DNA of 64,000 nt from Enoplosus armatus (GCF_043641665.1 NC_092188.1:14281704-14345703); one strand, 5' to 3'; counted from the first letter of the stretch, positions 23,701 through 37,806 are shown. Made by a program: numbers and translations. The notes: generated from the sequence alone by a model not told the origin.

Positions 23701-26700
23701 AATTTACATGTCTTTAATACTCTCTTGATCTCTTCAAAATGAAATGCTGACATTACAGAATGCATGGTTTTATACTGTAATGGCAGTGAGTTTAAAATAT
23801 GTGGTTTTAATGGAAGTCAATGAGGCATTTTTGGCCACGAAGGTGTCCAGAGGGAGTATCTGACACTACATAGAAAATACTAATGCAATCAAATCAATTT
23901 TGTTGCAAATCTTTGACATATCCAAGACTCTAATCACCACCAATGTCCTATCCCCCTACTATTTATTACATGGAAAATAATTTTGTTTAATGAATTATGA
24001 TATTTTGTTTAATATGGTGTACACTGATCATGCTTGGTACAATATAACAGTCAAAGAGGTCACACACTTTTTATATCAATATATATTTCTGCATTGTGAT
24101 AAATTGTTACTCAACTATTAAAGGGTAAGTTTCAATTTTTGTATATGTACATGGAAAGCATTATTGTTAGCTGTAATTGTTCCTGCTGACTGTACTGGCC
24201 ACATTCCTTTCTGAAGCGATTTAAATGTAAGGTAAGTGATGAAATGTGGACAAAATCAACAGTGCAAAAATGCATTCTTAAGTTCAGTAGAAGCTAATAT
24301 GAGGCTTCAGCAGTCAGATAACACAAGGAAAGTGTCTTTTCATGTGGCTAGAGTTATTAAAATGCTGCTCGTGTGTGTCCTGAACAGATAATGGTGTCGA
24401 TAAATGAGTGCCAGCACATGTTGGACGGGTACACAGACAGTCAGTTTCAACAGATCTGGCTTTGCTCACGTTTGACTACAAGACCCACTGAAAGAATAAC
24501 ATTATTGAGCTTATGAAAAAGCAGAAGACAAATATCCTCTCAAGATACAAGATGAAATGCTCAACATTCCTGCAGCAGGAGGGGATCTTTTCAAGATATC
24601 ATCAGAGCCTTCCCGAGAGCTACACTCTCCTGTTTGTCCTGTGAACGTGGGCAGTAAGTTTAACACAGCAAGTGCCTACCTGTAGAGGTTTAAGTCAGTG
24701 AACCAGTCTTGAACCACAATGACCACATGGCACACTGTAAACAGGAAGGCGGCGATTTGAAGAGACTGTTGACAGATTATACAAAGAGTGCAGACGTGAT
24801 TACATGTGAATGTGTCTATACAGAAAACAACAAACTGCCATTAAACAACTACAAGGTACGTGGTATTGGTCTCTAGAGGTTATGCACCTGTGCACTGATA
24901 AATATTTTCACCCACTGCCATCTGCAGGCTGGCCACTGACCTGCATCTCTACATACGTGTGAGGGAGGTTGTACTCTGGAGGCAACTTCCGATCATTGTT
25001 GATGAGGTGGTCGAGAATAGATGGGCTGAGCATCGGCTGAAGAAACAAATAAGGTATGTTATTCTAATCCTAACTTCTTTCTATTTCAATGAGACATTGC
25101 AGTTTACACAGTTCATGACCTGCTTACATTCTGACAACAAATTGAAAATACTACAGAAAAGAAAGAAACTGTCACTGTTGGCGCAATACTTCATTCTTAC
25201 CTGTGTATCCAAGAAGATGACTCTCTCCTGTGTGATAAAGAAATCAATGCCTGTGCTCTGGTTTCCTCCTCTTTCCTTGATTTCTTGAGTCTGGGCTCTG
25301 AATACGTAACCCCTGTGCAAACAAATATGCATGCTTGTTCCAGAAGAAGGACACAATGACCTCTATCACTTATTCTTCCAATTAGTCTGTCTCTCACTGA
25401 AAGTACAAGTCATAAATGGTTTGAGAAACTGTTAGAAAACAAAATTATGTGATGATAAGCTGACACACTCCACTGCACTCTACAGAAGCAGATTACAATA
25501 TCGCCCCTGTGTGTTCAGAAAGAGTACCGTCACTTTTTAAGCACGGCTTTAAAATACCAAATTTGAATGGGAAGAATAAACATATATAGAAATGTAAAAT
25601 TGATTTCAATACTTTTTTCTACTGGTGCGGTCACTGGTCTATAGTACAGGTTGGTGTTGTACTGTACTAACAGTACTGTACATATGACAGCAACTATTAC
25701 TTTTACTACAAAAGTTCAGTCCTTCTCCGTTTAGTCTTAACTGACCTCCTCATACACTAAACTGGCATCAGGAACATTGTTTTATTGTTTCAACACATAC
25801 TAGAGGACATTTTCTGTTATTATATTAGCCTCTTCCCTGTCAGCATCTTTCAACCCTTCAACGCACAGTTTTCCACTTACATTTTCTCTGACTAATATTT
25901 TTATTTTATTAATAAATGACATTAATGTGTAATTTACACATAACTGAGCAGTTTACAAGCTTGAGTTTCTTGTTGGTGTTAGGACCAACCTTACCTTTGA
26001 TCTTCCTCAGGAGTGTTGGCAGATAACAGTGACATGATTGTAGATTTCCCAGTTCCCTGCAGGCCGATGACTCCCACCACCAACATGTCGGTCTGGTCCC
26101 TCAGATACTGCAACACATCATAACTTCCTTACAGTACAGTATAAATACAATGGCTCCACAATCAACTAAATGCATTGAACATCAACTCACCTCCATGGCA
26201 CTGTCACACCAATTCATCTGATCATCCACTAGCTTAATGCTGTGCTTCATCTTCTCCGGAGGGAGGAGTTTAGACTGGCCGGCCATGGCTGGAAGTCATA
26301 TGAATAGATTTACTTTTATTTTCTGTGCACATGTAATTTGGCCTTAATGAGGGCATCAAAGTGGAGTATTCCTGTAACTAATATTTATTTTCAGTAGTAA
26401 AAAAAAAAATGTTATTTTTGTGAAATCTACAGTAACTCACGGTCCACAGCGCTGCTCGATGCAGAAGCACCCATTCCTCTGTTTTGGATCTGGTACACAG
26501 GCTGGGTGGGTCGCTGCCCTTCCTTCTCCATCTTGGAGGGTCCGGGACCAGAGGTCTGAGCTGAGGCTTCTGGAGGGGTCCCCGGCTTCCCGCCATCATC
26601 CCTGGCTTTCATTAGCATGATGGGCTTCTCCAGGACTGGAGCTCCACTGACAGGTGCATTCTGTGATGACTTGGCCTTGAAAAGGATCCAACAACAGCAC

Positions 26701-27426
26701 AAGTCAATAGATCACAAGAGCTGAGAGGAAGAAGAGCTTATTAGCTACCAACTGTACTGTCTGTAATAATCACTTATTAAATGTGACTAATTGGTGAATG
26801 TAGTCCTAAATTCTGGAAAGAATTATGTAAAAGTAGCTTACATTGGACAAAAGCGTCTGCCAAATGAATTAATGTAAATGTAATGTAATGCCAGATAATT
26901 CGATTACATTCAATACAGTTACAGTTCAATAATATTATGTATTCACATAGTCACACTAATGCATATTATTACTGTGTGGTCAATCTAACTATCCTATCCT
27001 GCAAGCAAAGACCTTGACAAATCTAAATGTTCTAATGTCAACGCTTTAGTACAATAAAGAGAATTACAAAAAGAGCCTTATGTCTGAGAAAAGCTAGCCT
27101 ACTCTTTCCCCAGGGGGTTTTGCAAGAATGATGGGGGTCTTCTGAATGAGTGGGCCTGGTGGATCCTCGCTCCCATCCTAAACACACAAATGAAAGTGAG
27201 TCACAATTCTGAAGTCCAAAACTAAACCCGTAGTCGAAACAACCCAGCCTTCATCATTGTGAGTTTGTGTTTGCATTACCCTTCGTTCTTTCGGTTGGTA
27301 TTCTCGATCCCGACTGGGACCGGACAGATTTTGGCCCGGTGGTCCAACATCTCTGTCTCCCCGGCGTCGCCTCCTTCTGCGTCCCTGCCCGTACATCCCG
27401 GGCTGACTGTGGCCGGACTCCGACAT
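20786..27426 (-). CDS. smg9: SMG9, nonsense-mediated mRNA decay factor
   Basis: SMG9 pairs with SMG8 and binds the kinase SMG1, which phosphorylates UPF1 in nonsense-mediated decay. Thirteen coding exons join in phase on the minus strand: 27280-27426, 27103-27177, 26441-26675, 26191-26288, 25995-26107, 25201-25312, 24941-25036, 24680-24765, 23151-23257, 22948-23055, 22689-22814, 22462-22606 and 20786-20864, giving 508 residues (human about 520). Signs of identity are the start MSESGHSQPG, EKEGQRPTQPVYQIQNRGMG, the P-loop GLQGTGKS (200-207), GIDFFITQER, VQDWFTDLNLYRFLQTAEM, LMAHSHLKYKG and the end FHYAARIWDGVKKSSAL. The N-terminal third is disordered, as in the family. The donor of the tenth exon (AAAG|GTTCAA) is weak. 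The last intron holds repeat R2. Its position beside Ly6/uPAR genes and KCNN4 matches mammals. Confidence 0.97.
21128..21606. repeat. 480-bp direct repeat, copy R2, in last SMG9 intron
   Basis: Near-identical partner of 19820-20296. By eye there are only a handful of differences, mostly length changes in T, A and C runs. Because R1 is part of the Ly6 duplication flank, R2 is most simply a recent extra copy of that flank placed inside SMG9. Confidence 0.85.
23575..24160. repeat. Probable interspersed teleost repeat in SMG9 intron
   Basis: Begins TTAACCCTTATGCCCTCC and includes AATGAGGCATTTTTGGCCAC and GACATATCCAAGACTCTAAT. I recall this wording from a common non-autonomous fish element. Family and ends are uncertain. 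Confidence 0.4.
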
Positions 27427-28410
27427 GTCGCTCCTCACCTGGGCCACTAACTTACAACAGCTCAACTGATGTCAACAGAAAGCTAAGCTAGCTAACGATG
27501 ATAAGGGGGCCTGTCCAAGCGAAAGCGAGCCAAAGATTACGTTACTTTCACTAAAATATCCTCGAAACTGAAAATCTGCTCTCACACAGCAGTCTTGTCA
27601 CCATTACTCTCGTTGACGTTTCAGGAAATTTCACGTTAGTGGTGACATCGTTAGAGCTCAACATAACATACTTGTCTATGGACCCTCCGCCGGTGCGCTT
27701 GTTTCGTTACTCGTTATTAACGGTTACAGTACGACGCTGGAGCGGTTCTCGAATATCAACGCGCTGGAAGAAACTCCACCCGCCTAAAATTCTGATTAAT
27801 CCCAATCAAACGCATCTTGTTCGTCTAGTAAATGAAGTCGTTATGAAACATCGTAATGATATGGTTAGTTCCGCCACGTTAAGTATCATTTCGACGAGTA
27901 ACCACGCTATTCTGTATGTTTTACTATATAAAGGAATATGGGAAGACATATGACACCCTATTCTTCTTATTTAACCTTATTATGCAGTTTTTTATTTGCC
28001 TTTATTAGAAAGTACTTTAATAATAATCACACCCTAAGATGTTAGGTTTCTTAAAGGCATAGTTCTCATATTACTGTATACGGTATAAGCGTTTTTGATT
28101 CTTCTAGTTAACTTTAGATTAAAAAAACAAAGCATATTGATAATTCAAGACCACCCATCTTGTGTTTTAGCCTGATTCTGATTCTGATTCTGAAATAAAC
28201 GTCATAAAATTCTCATTTAATTAAATTCCAATGTCAAAAATTGCAATAATTCGTAAACATATCAAACACGACTTTTCTTCGAAGTTTTGAGAAATATTAA
28301 ACTTCCTTTGGTCATGGAAGTTGAGTGAAACACTGCATTCTGGGAAATGGAGGCATCTCTCTTCCGGTTTTGAACGGATATGGGGAGCTGGGGTGGACGC
28401 CATCGACAAC
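27427..28410. promoter_or_regulatory. Divergent promoter region, SMG9 and zinc-finger gene
   Basis: SMG9 (minus) and the zinc-finger gene (plus) start within 1 kb of each other and point apart. The stretch is richer in CG dinucleotides than its surroundings at 27.4-27.8 and 28.35-28.41 kb. A 104-codon frame at 27639-27953 has no family resemblance and is probably chance. A GATTCTGATTCTGATTCTGA run lies at about 28174. Confidence 0.4.
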
Positions 28411-31377
28411 ATGACGGTGGCTTCAAATGTAAAATTTGAAGGTTTTTTTTTAATTTGTTATGTGCTGAATCGTATCTGTATTATCGCCACCTGTACAGAT
28501 GGATGCGCTTCAGACACAACTCTTGAATAGAGGCTGTTGTTTCTCTATAACCCAAATCATTACATACAAGTTAACGCTAGCTATTTGTATTTGTTAAGCA
28601 GGTTAACGCACAGTAACTGACTTAGACAAACCGTCAGCTTGTAGTTTGGAGGCATCAAATTATTTCACCTTTGGTCTGTGCTGCAGGCAGCAGTGTTTTG
28701 TTCCAGTACTTGCGGACAAAGGTACGTATAGTTTCGTTGTGCAAGTGAAAATGTATTGTTAAACCAAAGTATAGGACAAATTGAAATTTTTACCTGATGG
28801 CGTTACATGAAAAGTCAGGGGATCACCAAAGGGACTATAATTCATCCTGACAGGGACATGAATGTCATAAGAGAAAACGAGTAAGAGCCTACAGCCATGC
28901 TAGCAGCTCTGTGAGGCTGTGCTTAGAGCTAAATGCTAATGTGCTCACTATTACAATGCTAACATGCTATTGTTAAGCAGTTGTACCATGGTCACCATCC
29001 TAGTTTAGCCAGCTAACATTTGCTAATTAGCACTAAACAGAAAGTACAGCTGAGGCTTATGGGAATATCTTTCCGCACGTATTTAGTCGTAATAACATAA
29101 CATATATATTCCACTCAAATCCACAAACGTCAACCTCATGGTGGCGCTGGAGGAAAAGTCAGGGGATGATATGAACTGTTTAGTTTTTTTGTCAGTCAGC
29201 TAATACATTTATAGTATAACTGTTTCATCTCGAAACCACATATATAATTACTGTAGTTTGGCTAAATCTTTATCTTAAGGTATATAGCTGTCTGCTGTGA
29301 TGCTTATATGAAACCTGTAATATGGATTTATTTCCAAAATTTTTTAAATTCTGTCCACTCTACTTTAAATTGCAGACCACCCAGACGCTGCCTTGACCAG
29401 CTCCTTATGTCTGAGGACTCTAGCAGCGATGACGAATGGTGTGTATCCGCAAAGAGGCAGGTGGACGACACACACCCAGAGGCAAGATGTTGGGAATGTG
29501 GCAAAAAATTCAGCAAAATAACCAGCTTGATGTCACACTACAAAAGCCACAATATCAATGCCACCTGCCACATCTGCGAGGTTACGTTCCGACGCCTGAC
29601 ATCACTCTCCACACACCTGGATAATGCACACTCGCCACCGCTCTGCAAGAAGTGCCATCAGTCCTTCAGTAATGTGTGGGAGTTGAACAAGCATGCAGAG
29701 ACGCATTGCATGGACTCATTTCAAGAAGCTCCCTCTTTGATTTCTGCAAACATATATCAGAGACAGAAAAGTGACAACTTTTCTAATGAGGTAACTGCAC
29801 AGCAAAGCACAAACTCAGTGCTGCGTCACTCAACGGTAGAGATGAGACCTCAACAAAGAATAGAGATGAAGCCTGAGACATCTGAAAACAGCGTAGAGTA
29901 TATAGTGGGTGAAGATGATAAAGATATTGACATAGAAAGTGATTGTGAGAAGGCAGATGATTCAACGAGCTCTGAATCTGATGACGAAGATACAACACGC
30001 TCTAAACCTGCAGACTTGTGTCCAGATGATCCAGAATCAGATGGTGGCTCGAACTCAAGTTCAACGGATTATTCCAGTGACTCTTCTCATGGTCTGCACT
30101 CCAAAACCGCCCCTGCAGCCTTTCCTAGTACTAATAGTTCAATATGTGCTTCGTGTGGTAGAGGACCATTTAGGTCAATGAAGCTCCATTTGCTGCACTG
30201 TAGTGGCATAAGGGTGAAGTATCAGTGTTCACTGTGCAAGGAGCTCTTTCTAACTGAGACGTCTCTTAATGAACACTACATGCCTTTGTATTCCTGTGAC
30301 GTCTGTGGCCAGGTTTTCTCTCACGAGAACTCGTACCATCACCACCAGTGTCCCAAGGGAAGCAAGTCACCTTTGGTCCTCTTTTGTTCCGAGTCAATGC
30401 CGCAAGCGTGTAACATATGCAAATCCTTTTTCACCTCTGAGAAAACTTTGTTAAACCATGTCACCCGAGTTCACACGTCAGTGGTCAGCACCAAGGTCTG
30501 CATCATTACCAATCCATCAGCATTGAATGATAAGAAGGTTTCACTAGGTGTTCATGGCACAGCAGCCAATAGTAGTCCTCATGTAGTCAACCACGTCATT
30601 AATGGAAAGCTCCGTGTTGGCCAAACCTATGCAGGGTCACTGTCCGCTGTTGTTAAATCTAGCCCTTCCTCTCTCTCGACCTCCTCCTCCTCCCACCCTG
30701 GCAGACCTCCTGCCCCAATGTTTTTGCCGTCTGCTGCTGCACCTGTCAGACTGGGGAAAGATGGGGCCCTAGATCAGCCAACCAACCAGCCTTCAAGCCG
30801 TCTTTCTCCACATTTATTTGTCCCTCCTGATGCCACCGACACAACTCCAGACACTGAGGCCTCTGACCCCGCCTCCACGCCAATGCCCACTATTATGGCC
30901 ATGTTTGAGAACGACAGCCAGGATGTGGCTTTGATGAAACGTATGAACACAGGCTGGCGCTCCAAAGCCCCTTACCCCTGCAGGCAGTGTGGTGCCATCT
31001 TGCGGCAGCCCTCGCTCGTCATCAGCCACCGCTACCTCCACCGAGGGCGCCGCTCACACCAGTGCCAGTGCGGCCGAGCTTTTAAGCACCGGCTACACCT
31101 CCTGCGACATTGTGTTCAGCACGCGGAGACCATAAGCTACATCTGCGTCAGCTGCGGGGAGACTTTCACAGGGGCAAAACTCTTAGCTGAGCACATGAGG
31201 GGCATGTCGTGGAAAAGATCTCGTTCTGGACGTACATGGAAACGAAAAGTTAAGACAAAGTGCAGAATGTCCTTTACATGTGACTGTGGACAACACTTTT
31301 TTAGGCCTTCGGCTTACATATGGCACCAACTTAAAAACAGGACAAAAACTAAACAATTAAAGAAGACCTTGAAATGA
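28411..31377 (+). CDS. C2H2 zinc-finger protein
   Basis: Three coding exons join in phase: 28411-28428 (MTVASN), 28687-28721 and 29376-31377, giving 684 residues. An alternative start is the Met at 29407 (656 residues). The big last exon carries three N-terminal C2H2 fingers (CWECGKKFSKITSLMSHYKSH, then CHIC and CKKC types, about residues 50-140), an acidic Ser/Asp/Glu-rich stretch (about 200-265), a middle group (CASC, CSLC, CDVC, CNIC), a Ser/Pro-rich linker, and a C-terminal group (CRQC, CQCG, CVSC, CDCG). Several fingers depart from the classical spacing. A DNA-binding nuclear role is expected from the family; target and orthologue are not known to me. It lies between SMG9 and KCNN4, where mammals have zinc-finger genes nearby. 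The first intron holds an interspersed repeat. Confidence 0.85.
28795..29170. repeat. Interspersed GCTAACATG-rich teleost repeat
   Basis: Holds AATGCTAACATGCTATTG, AGCTAACATTTGCTAATTAG and AAAGTACAGCTGAGGCTTAT, a very common fish repeat as I recall. AAAAGTCAGGGGAT occurs near both ends (about 28810 and 29153). It is in the second intron of the zinc-finger gene. Confidence 0.6.
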
Positions 31378-32959
31378 CAAAGCACCAACACACTGTTTCA
31401 TCCATGGTTTTTAGGTCCTATCCTCCAAATTTGTGCACAACACGTGTTAAAATCAAAAGTGATCTTTCACACGTCATCTGATTGTCACTGTTTTGTTTCA
31501 TTTCTGTATTACCAAGTGACGAAATCAAAGCAAAATCACATACACATTCATTCTAAAAGGCTTTTAATGATAAGCAAGTCCTGGATGGTTGTTAACATGT
31601 TTCCACCGTGTGCAAAATGGTACATAGTAAACAGCGTTGGAACAAGTTCCTCATAAGTTCTTTTGACAACATACCAGAGTACAGATTAACCCACAAGGAA
31701 CTTTTTTTCCCCAGTGGATTAAGTTAAAACTCATCAAAACTCCAGTTTATCCTCCAGAGAAAGAGTTAGTCCAGTTTTGCTAATTTTTCTCACAAAGTGC
31801 ATTCTTAACAGTGAGGTTTTTATGGGAGTTTCTGAGTCCTCTTGTTTTCTGATTTGTTTTCACTTCAGTTGATTTAAATGTTATACTCCTGTGAGACATT
31901 GTAGAGGTCTTGGTATTCAGGTTGAAAATAGCATATGACCTTTTTTATGGTTGTTACATAATCTTTAAGATTTTAATGCTTAACGGTCCTCAATATTGTG
32001 TAGTTTACACAATTCATGTCCACCAGATGGAGCTGTTGTGTTGCTAAAAGATAAGTTTGTAAGGCAACTTCAGACTCAAGTTTCATTGTTCTCAGAACAG
32101 GTGTAAACTGTCAGATGCCTTTCCGGCATCAGATGATTACAACCTTTAATGTAGACATGAATCGATGAGTTTCAGTTGCCTTCCCTTAAAATCCCAAGGA
32201 CTTGCACTTTGAAATAAAGGTTTCTTCCCACAACACTTGAGTTGAAGTTTAGTTTCTTCTCTTGGTGGAGCATGAAAATGCATCATTTCAATCACATTTC
32301 ACTTTGAGGAAAGCTGAACAATGAGGAGTTGTTAGAAACTGTATTATATTCGATAAGCCTGTTTGCAAACAATAATCAACCTGGAAACCATTAAACTGTC
32401 TGTCATTGAAAAGAATAATTTGCAATGGTGTTTATAAAATGGATTAGGCTAATGCTAAAATATTGCAAGAAATTGAAAATAAAATTAACATGAAAATATA
32501 TATGTATCTTATTCCACAGGAACAAGGCAGTGATGGAGTCCATCAATGAAACCTTACAAATAGCATTTAAGAGAGAAAGCCCTGGAGCCTTTGACAGTGT
32601 GGATTACAAGGCTCTCCACAGTCCTTGTTTGAGATTAATTCAGTTCTTCATGCACCATCACAAATATAACTGCTGAAAACACAACAGATTTCTCAAAATG
32701 CACTGTGATTCTCCCACAGTGAATGAAAGTCTTATTCTATCTGTATCATTTTACAGCTATGAGTCATTGCGCAGTGTACTCAGCACAGGGCCAGAAGATG
32801 AGATCTTTAGTAGGTATGCCAGTCCTCCAAGTGGTTCAGCATGTTAAGGGTCTGGAGCAGCTCTGGGTGGAGAGGGTTTACCGTCTCACTTCCATGGATA
32901 CTGTAGAAGAAAACACTGAAGACAATTATCTGTCTCCGTAACAAGTGCATGTAGCCATG
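31378..32959. other. 3' untranslated region and spacer between convergent genes
   Basis: The first 840 bases are the likely 3' UTR of the zinc-finger gene, ending at a poly(A) signal (32213). The rest, about 700 bases, must hold the 3' UTR of KCNN4, which converges from the right. No other gene is seen. Confidence 0.5.
32213..32218 (+). terminator. Poly(A) signal, zinc-finger gene
   Basis: AATAAA in TTTGAAATAAAGGTTTCTTC, about 840 bases past the zinc-finger stop codon. Confidence 0.6.
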
Positions 32960-35946
32960 TCACCTGCAAAAAAAAATCAACAACAAAGAAACATTATTTT
33001 CTTAGCAGGCGCGTTCCAGTTTGGCTTAGATACCACTTCTTGCACTGTGCTGTTAGCAGATCTGCACAACGTGTAGCAGTAAGCATTGTTTACCTGATTT
33101 CTGGGTTTCTGTGACGTAGGACCTGAGACAGCAACTCAGAGGTTTGTTGGAAGCAGCGACTCAGCTCATCCAGCTTCTGCTCCATGGAGAGGATCCGCTG
33201 CTCCAGCTCCCGATAGGAGTTGTTCCAATTGGCACTGAGGTCGCACATGATCATCTGCATCTGTTGAAATGAGCCACAAAATGCAAAAAAAGATTTTTGT
33301 ATTTACAAGGGAGAAACACTGTGGGGTCAAACCACGGTCATAAACCTGTCTAATATTACTGAGTTCTGTGCAGACACATTTAAATGTATGTTGCAGATTT
33401 ATAGTGACGCTTTGGAGAGTCTGAGTGTTACTGATTGACTGATTGACAGACACACTGTTATATTGTGACAGTTTCAAGACAAGTCATTGGGGCAGACTAG
33501 AAACAACCCCAGTGTTGCCAATTTAAAAACTGTGTCACTACATTTTACAGCCCCTTTGGCAACTTGATTTCAAAAAGAAGCCAATAGCAACAAATCTGGA
33601 TACTTTTTTAGGCCTCGCTGTTGCTCAGCTGGGTTCAGTCAGAGAGAGCAGCATGCTCAGTTTACTGGACAGCAGTCAGAATGTAACTAACTGATAGCAG
33701 AGTGACTATGGCATGGTTTACTTTTGACATATCACCAAGGGGCTACACTTGCAGTCTGGAAAAACTAGGCTTGTTTTCCATGTAAATCAATCAAGAAAAA
33801 ATGCATTTTAAAATGCACAAATGACACATTAGTGCCTCTCACTCTGTAATAACTATATATCTGGGGTTTATTCCACATGGGAAACTTCCATGAGCCTGTG
33901 AATTCCTGACACAAATGAATCCTGAGACATTTTATGGAGATCTTTTAACAAGCATTTAATGTGTCTGAACACCTAGCGATAAACAGCAGCCTGTAAAATA
34001 CTGCGTAATAGTCTCTGTAAGTATGAGTGTTTTTAGGGGGATCTTTGTCATCTTATTTGGTGTTAGCCTTTCCAATGAGACATGTAGCAAATATTTCAGG
34101 GACAGCTGCCGTTTACCTTAGGGAGGTCCACCATCTCACTGACGTAATCTCTCAGTTTTCTTTGTTTGAGGCGTAAATGGCGAAATCTGTGCAAGACAAA
34201 GGGTTGACAGATCATGTGGAAGCATTTTAAAACGTAATATCATTTTAATTACATTATTCCAAATGTTACACTGAGAAAGGTAAACAGTTCAAGTGCAAGA
34301 CCATTTCTTTGATTAAAACAAATGTCAATATGATGTAGAATTCAGGTTTTAAACGTGCCTATGTGCTGCTGGAGCGTCCTATTTTTGGACAAATAGAACA
34401 GTCCTGGCACAAAACAGAAGCCCTGATTTGTGGAGGAATATGCTGACAACTGAGTATATTCCACTACTCAACATGCAGGAGTCATGCTGTTTGTTAAATA
34501 GCTATAAAACATTGCTAGAAGGTTTTTGACATATAAAGCTGGAAAAGGGCTAAATTTAGTATCTTAGATGGATGAAACCACCAAAAAAAAGATATTGCAA
34601 TCAAGCAGCCAGCTTCTGAAGACATTGGTGTGATGGCGTCATTGTGCTGTTCGTACTCCCAAGGTGTGGCGGTGCCTCCTGCTCGTACTTTCCACAGTGT
34701 ATTTATTTATAGTGGCTCTACCCGGTGTAAAGCAGGAAGTACGACCCTTCCACCCAGGCTAACACACACTCACACACATAATCCTGTTGTCAGGATAATG
34801 AACCATACAATCACACTTCTGGACTTCCTGTCTTGTGCAATCCACCAGTTCTTAGAAGAGGAGCTTGGGCTCAAGACACAACGCAAATGGAAAATCTTTT
34901 AAAAAAAGAATAAAGATGAATCTCTCAGAAGATTTTCAACATGTTTTATTGTAAATCTATTTAAAAAAAGGTAATTTAATTAGTTATTTGGGAGCATGTC
35001 TCAGACCTTTGCCTTGAATTCCGTATAATAAAAGGGTGGGCCCTTGTTCACACACGCCCTGCCCACATGAAAGAGGCAAACAAGTCTAATTAGTAATCTA
35101 AATTAGCCATTAAAAACTGTGACTCTGTGGTTAACCATGTTGACACGCAAGTTAATGACCCATAAAGTACACATGCAAGGCACACAAACCACCACCCAAT
35201 TACACCCTGACACGTAGGTATCATTTCACGATACTCACACTCTGATGGCTTCCAGAAGGCACCTCTGATGTCTTCGTTGCTCACCACTGTTGCCCTTTGT
35301 CAAGTTTGTGCGGTGCAGAAGCCAGCATTCCCTCAGCACGTTAGCAGCAGCATGGCGGATCTGGTAAGGAGACAGAAACATCAAAATCAATTGAATCAAA
35401 CCTGGAGGCTCCAGGAGCTGAAACGTGGTGATGAGACCGCCAAGATCAAGTCAAGCAAACTTGCAGGCTTGACTGACAAAAACAAACAGAGCTTATCAGA
35501 TCGTTTTTAGACAGAATCTGGTTCATATCAATCATTTTAGTACAGGAAGTAAACGCATGAGTCCAAGCCAGCTGATTAAATCCAGCTAGTCTTTCCTGTT
35601 CAACCCTTTTTGCTCTATATGCTGAATTCAGATTAAACACAACTATGAAGGTCTTATTTTCATTTTAGTTTTGTATACAAGGATTTGAAGGACAGGCCAT
35701 ACAGACTAGGTTTACTGAGGTTTAGACACTGCAGGATTTCTCTAGTATCACCTTTTGCCACTTTTCTCTTTGATTCTATTCATGTCTGTTTGTCTTCCTG
35801 CACAAATCACTGTAAGTGCCCTGTGATGATGTCACTCTGGCCCTGTTGTGAGGGTTATTAATAGAGGCTGTCAGTGTCTGCATCCAGATGTCTTCCCTTG
35901 TTCCCATCAGTATAAATCTGGACTGCACCAGATAGCTCAGAAGAAT

Positions 35947-36003
<57 letters not shown>

Positions 36004-37764
36004 AGAGCAACCATAAGCAAGGCATAAAGATGCACCTAGTGACAGGATGCAGCCACCGAGAGAAAGGAAATGGTTGTATCCTCCAAAGCGGTGCACCTAC
36101 CGCAGTCAGATGAGAAGCTGTAGAGCTGCATGCAGAGCACAACCTGAAACTAAGATTCTAGGAACTCCATCAATCATTACACATTTATGTATATTCCAAA
36201 GACACTTTTATGACTATGTTTCTGTGTAAGCTTTTATTTATCAGACACCTCCTTCTCACTATCAATAAGCAAACACTTGAATCCTGTCCCATACAAGCCA
36301 TTGCCACACACACACTCACAAACACACACGTAAGCTCAACCAGTTTCCTGCCCATCGTAGCACCGTCCTGAACTGAAGTTTCTTTTCCTGACAGAGATCA
36401 GATGATTTCCTCTGTTTGACGCCTTGAAAATGCTATAAAGAGGTTGGCAGGACTCATCTCCCTCCTCTTTTCCCACACTATCCTGTCCTCTGGTGTCTCT
36501 TATTTAAGGAAAAAATAATAATTAGAATAAGACAGAAAAAAACCCAAACATGCATGTGACATGGAAAGTAGTGACGCTTCCATCCTGACGACTCCATCCT
36601 GACGACTCCATCCGCTTTCTTATTTTTCTCAGCTGTATTTTTCTCACTGCAGTAACCTTTCATGTTTATATAGGGATGTTTATTTGATTATTAGATAAAT
36701 ATTATCACAAAATGCTGCAAAAATAAGAGGCACTAAGATCAGGTTCCACAACCACTAAATATTATCACTCTTACAGGATCCCAGTCGTTACACCTGTTAT
36801 ACTGGACATTTTAATTTAGACCTGTATGTCTTGGTCAAAGTTGTGATGTCATTAGGGCTCAGAGATTATTTTCTATATTAAGAGTCAATTCTCTGACTTA
36901 TATTGAGGTGTTAATGTGTTAATAATTGTATGTAAAGACTCAATTTTCATTAAATCCTCCACAGAAAATCGTTGAATTCTGCTTTATGGTGGTTTTCTAT
37001 CAAACAACCAGACTTTTACGTGTTTGGCCTGTTGAATACAAATAACATATTTTACATAACTGCCAAGCATTTTCCAAGGCATACCGAAGTGTTTTAGTTT
37101 TTTTATTGAGTTATGTTACTGTTGTCTGGCAGTGCAGTGCAGACTTTTCAAATCAGTCTGCACTTACAGCTGCATTTCCACGCAATGTTCCAGTGACTTT
37201 GACAAAAATAAACACAGACATGGTGGTTCATTGTGATGGATTACCTAACTTAAACAAGTTTCAAGTTTCTGTGCGCTGATTTTCTGACAGAAATTAAAGG
37301 GAAGGTACCTTCAAAAGTCTAAAACATTACAGCAAGCACGTTTTGAGACAGATTTAGCAGTAATGTAAAGTACACATGATTTGTAGTAAATGGGCCAAAA
37401 CATACAAAAATATTTCGCTCTCTGAAGTAACACTTCAGATGAAGCCGCTCAAAGTGATGCAAAAAATAAGAAACAGCAAAATCGCAAGTACATCCAAAAG
37501 TCTTATTCCTGATGAAGACAATTGTCAAACTGTTGCAGAGAATAAATCACAAATTGGTGAATTGGCTTGTTTTTCTTACAGACATATTACAGTGTTTTCA
37601 TAATGTAAACTATAACATTGTCGAATAACACTTTTTGCTCTTACCCTTTTAGCGATCTGGATGTCCAGCATGAAGAAGTGCACATGTTTCTCTCCTTTGT
37701 TCAATGCCAGCATCTTGGTAACAACTGCCACCAGCATGGCAGTGCAGGCTACACCCTAAAACCC

Positions 37765-37806
<42 letters not shown>

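Noticed and set aside
27639..27953. 104-codon open frame between SMG9 and the zinc-finger gene
   Set aside because: No domain, no splice support; it lies in CG-rich promoter sequence.
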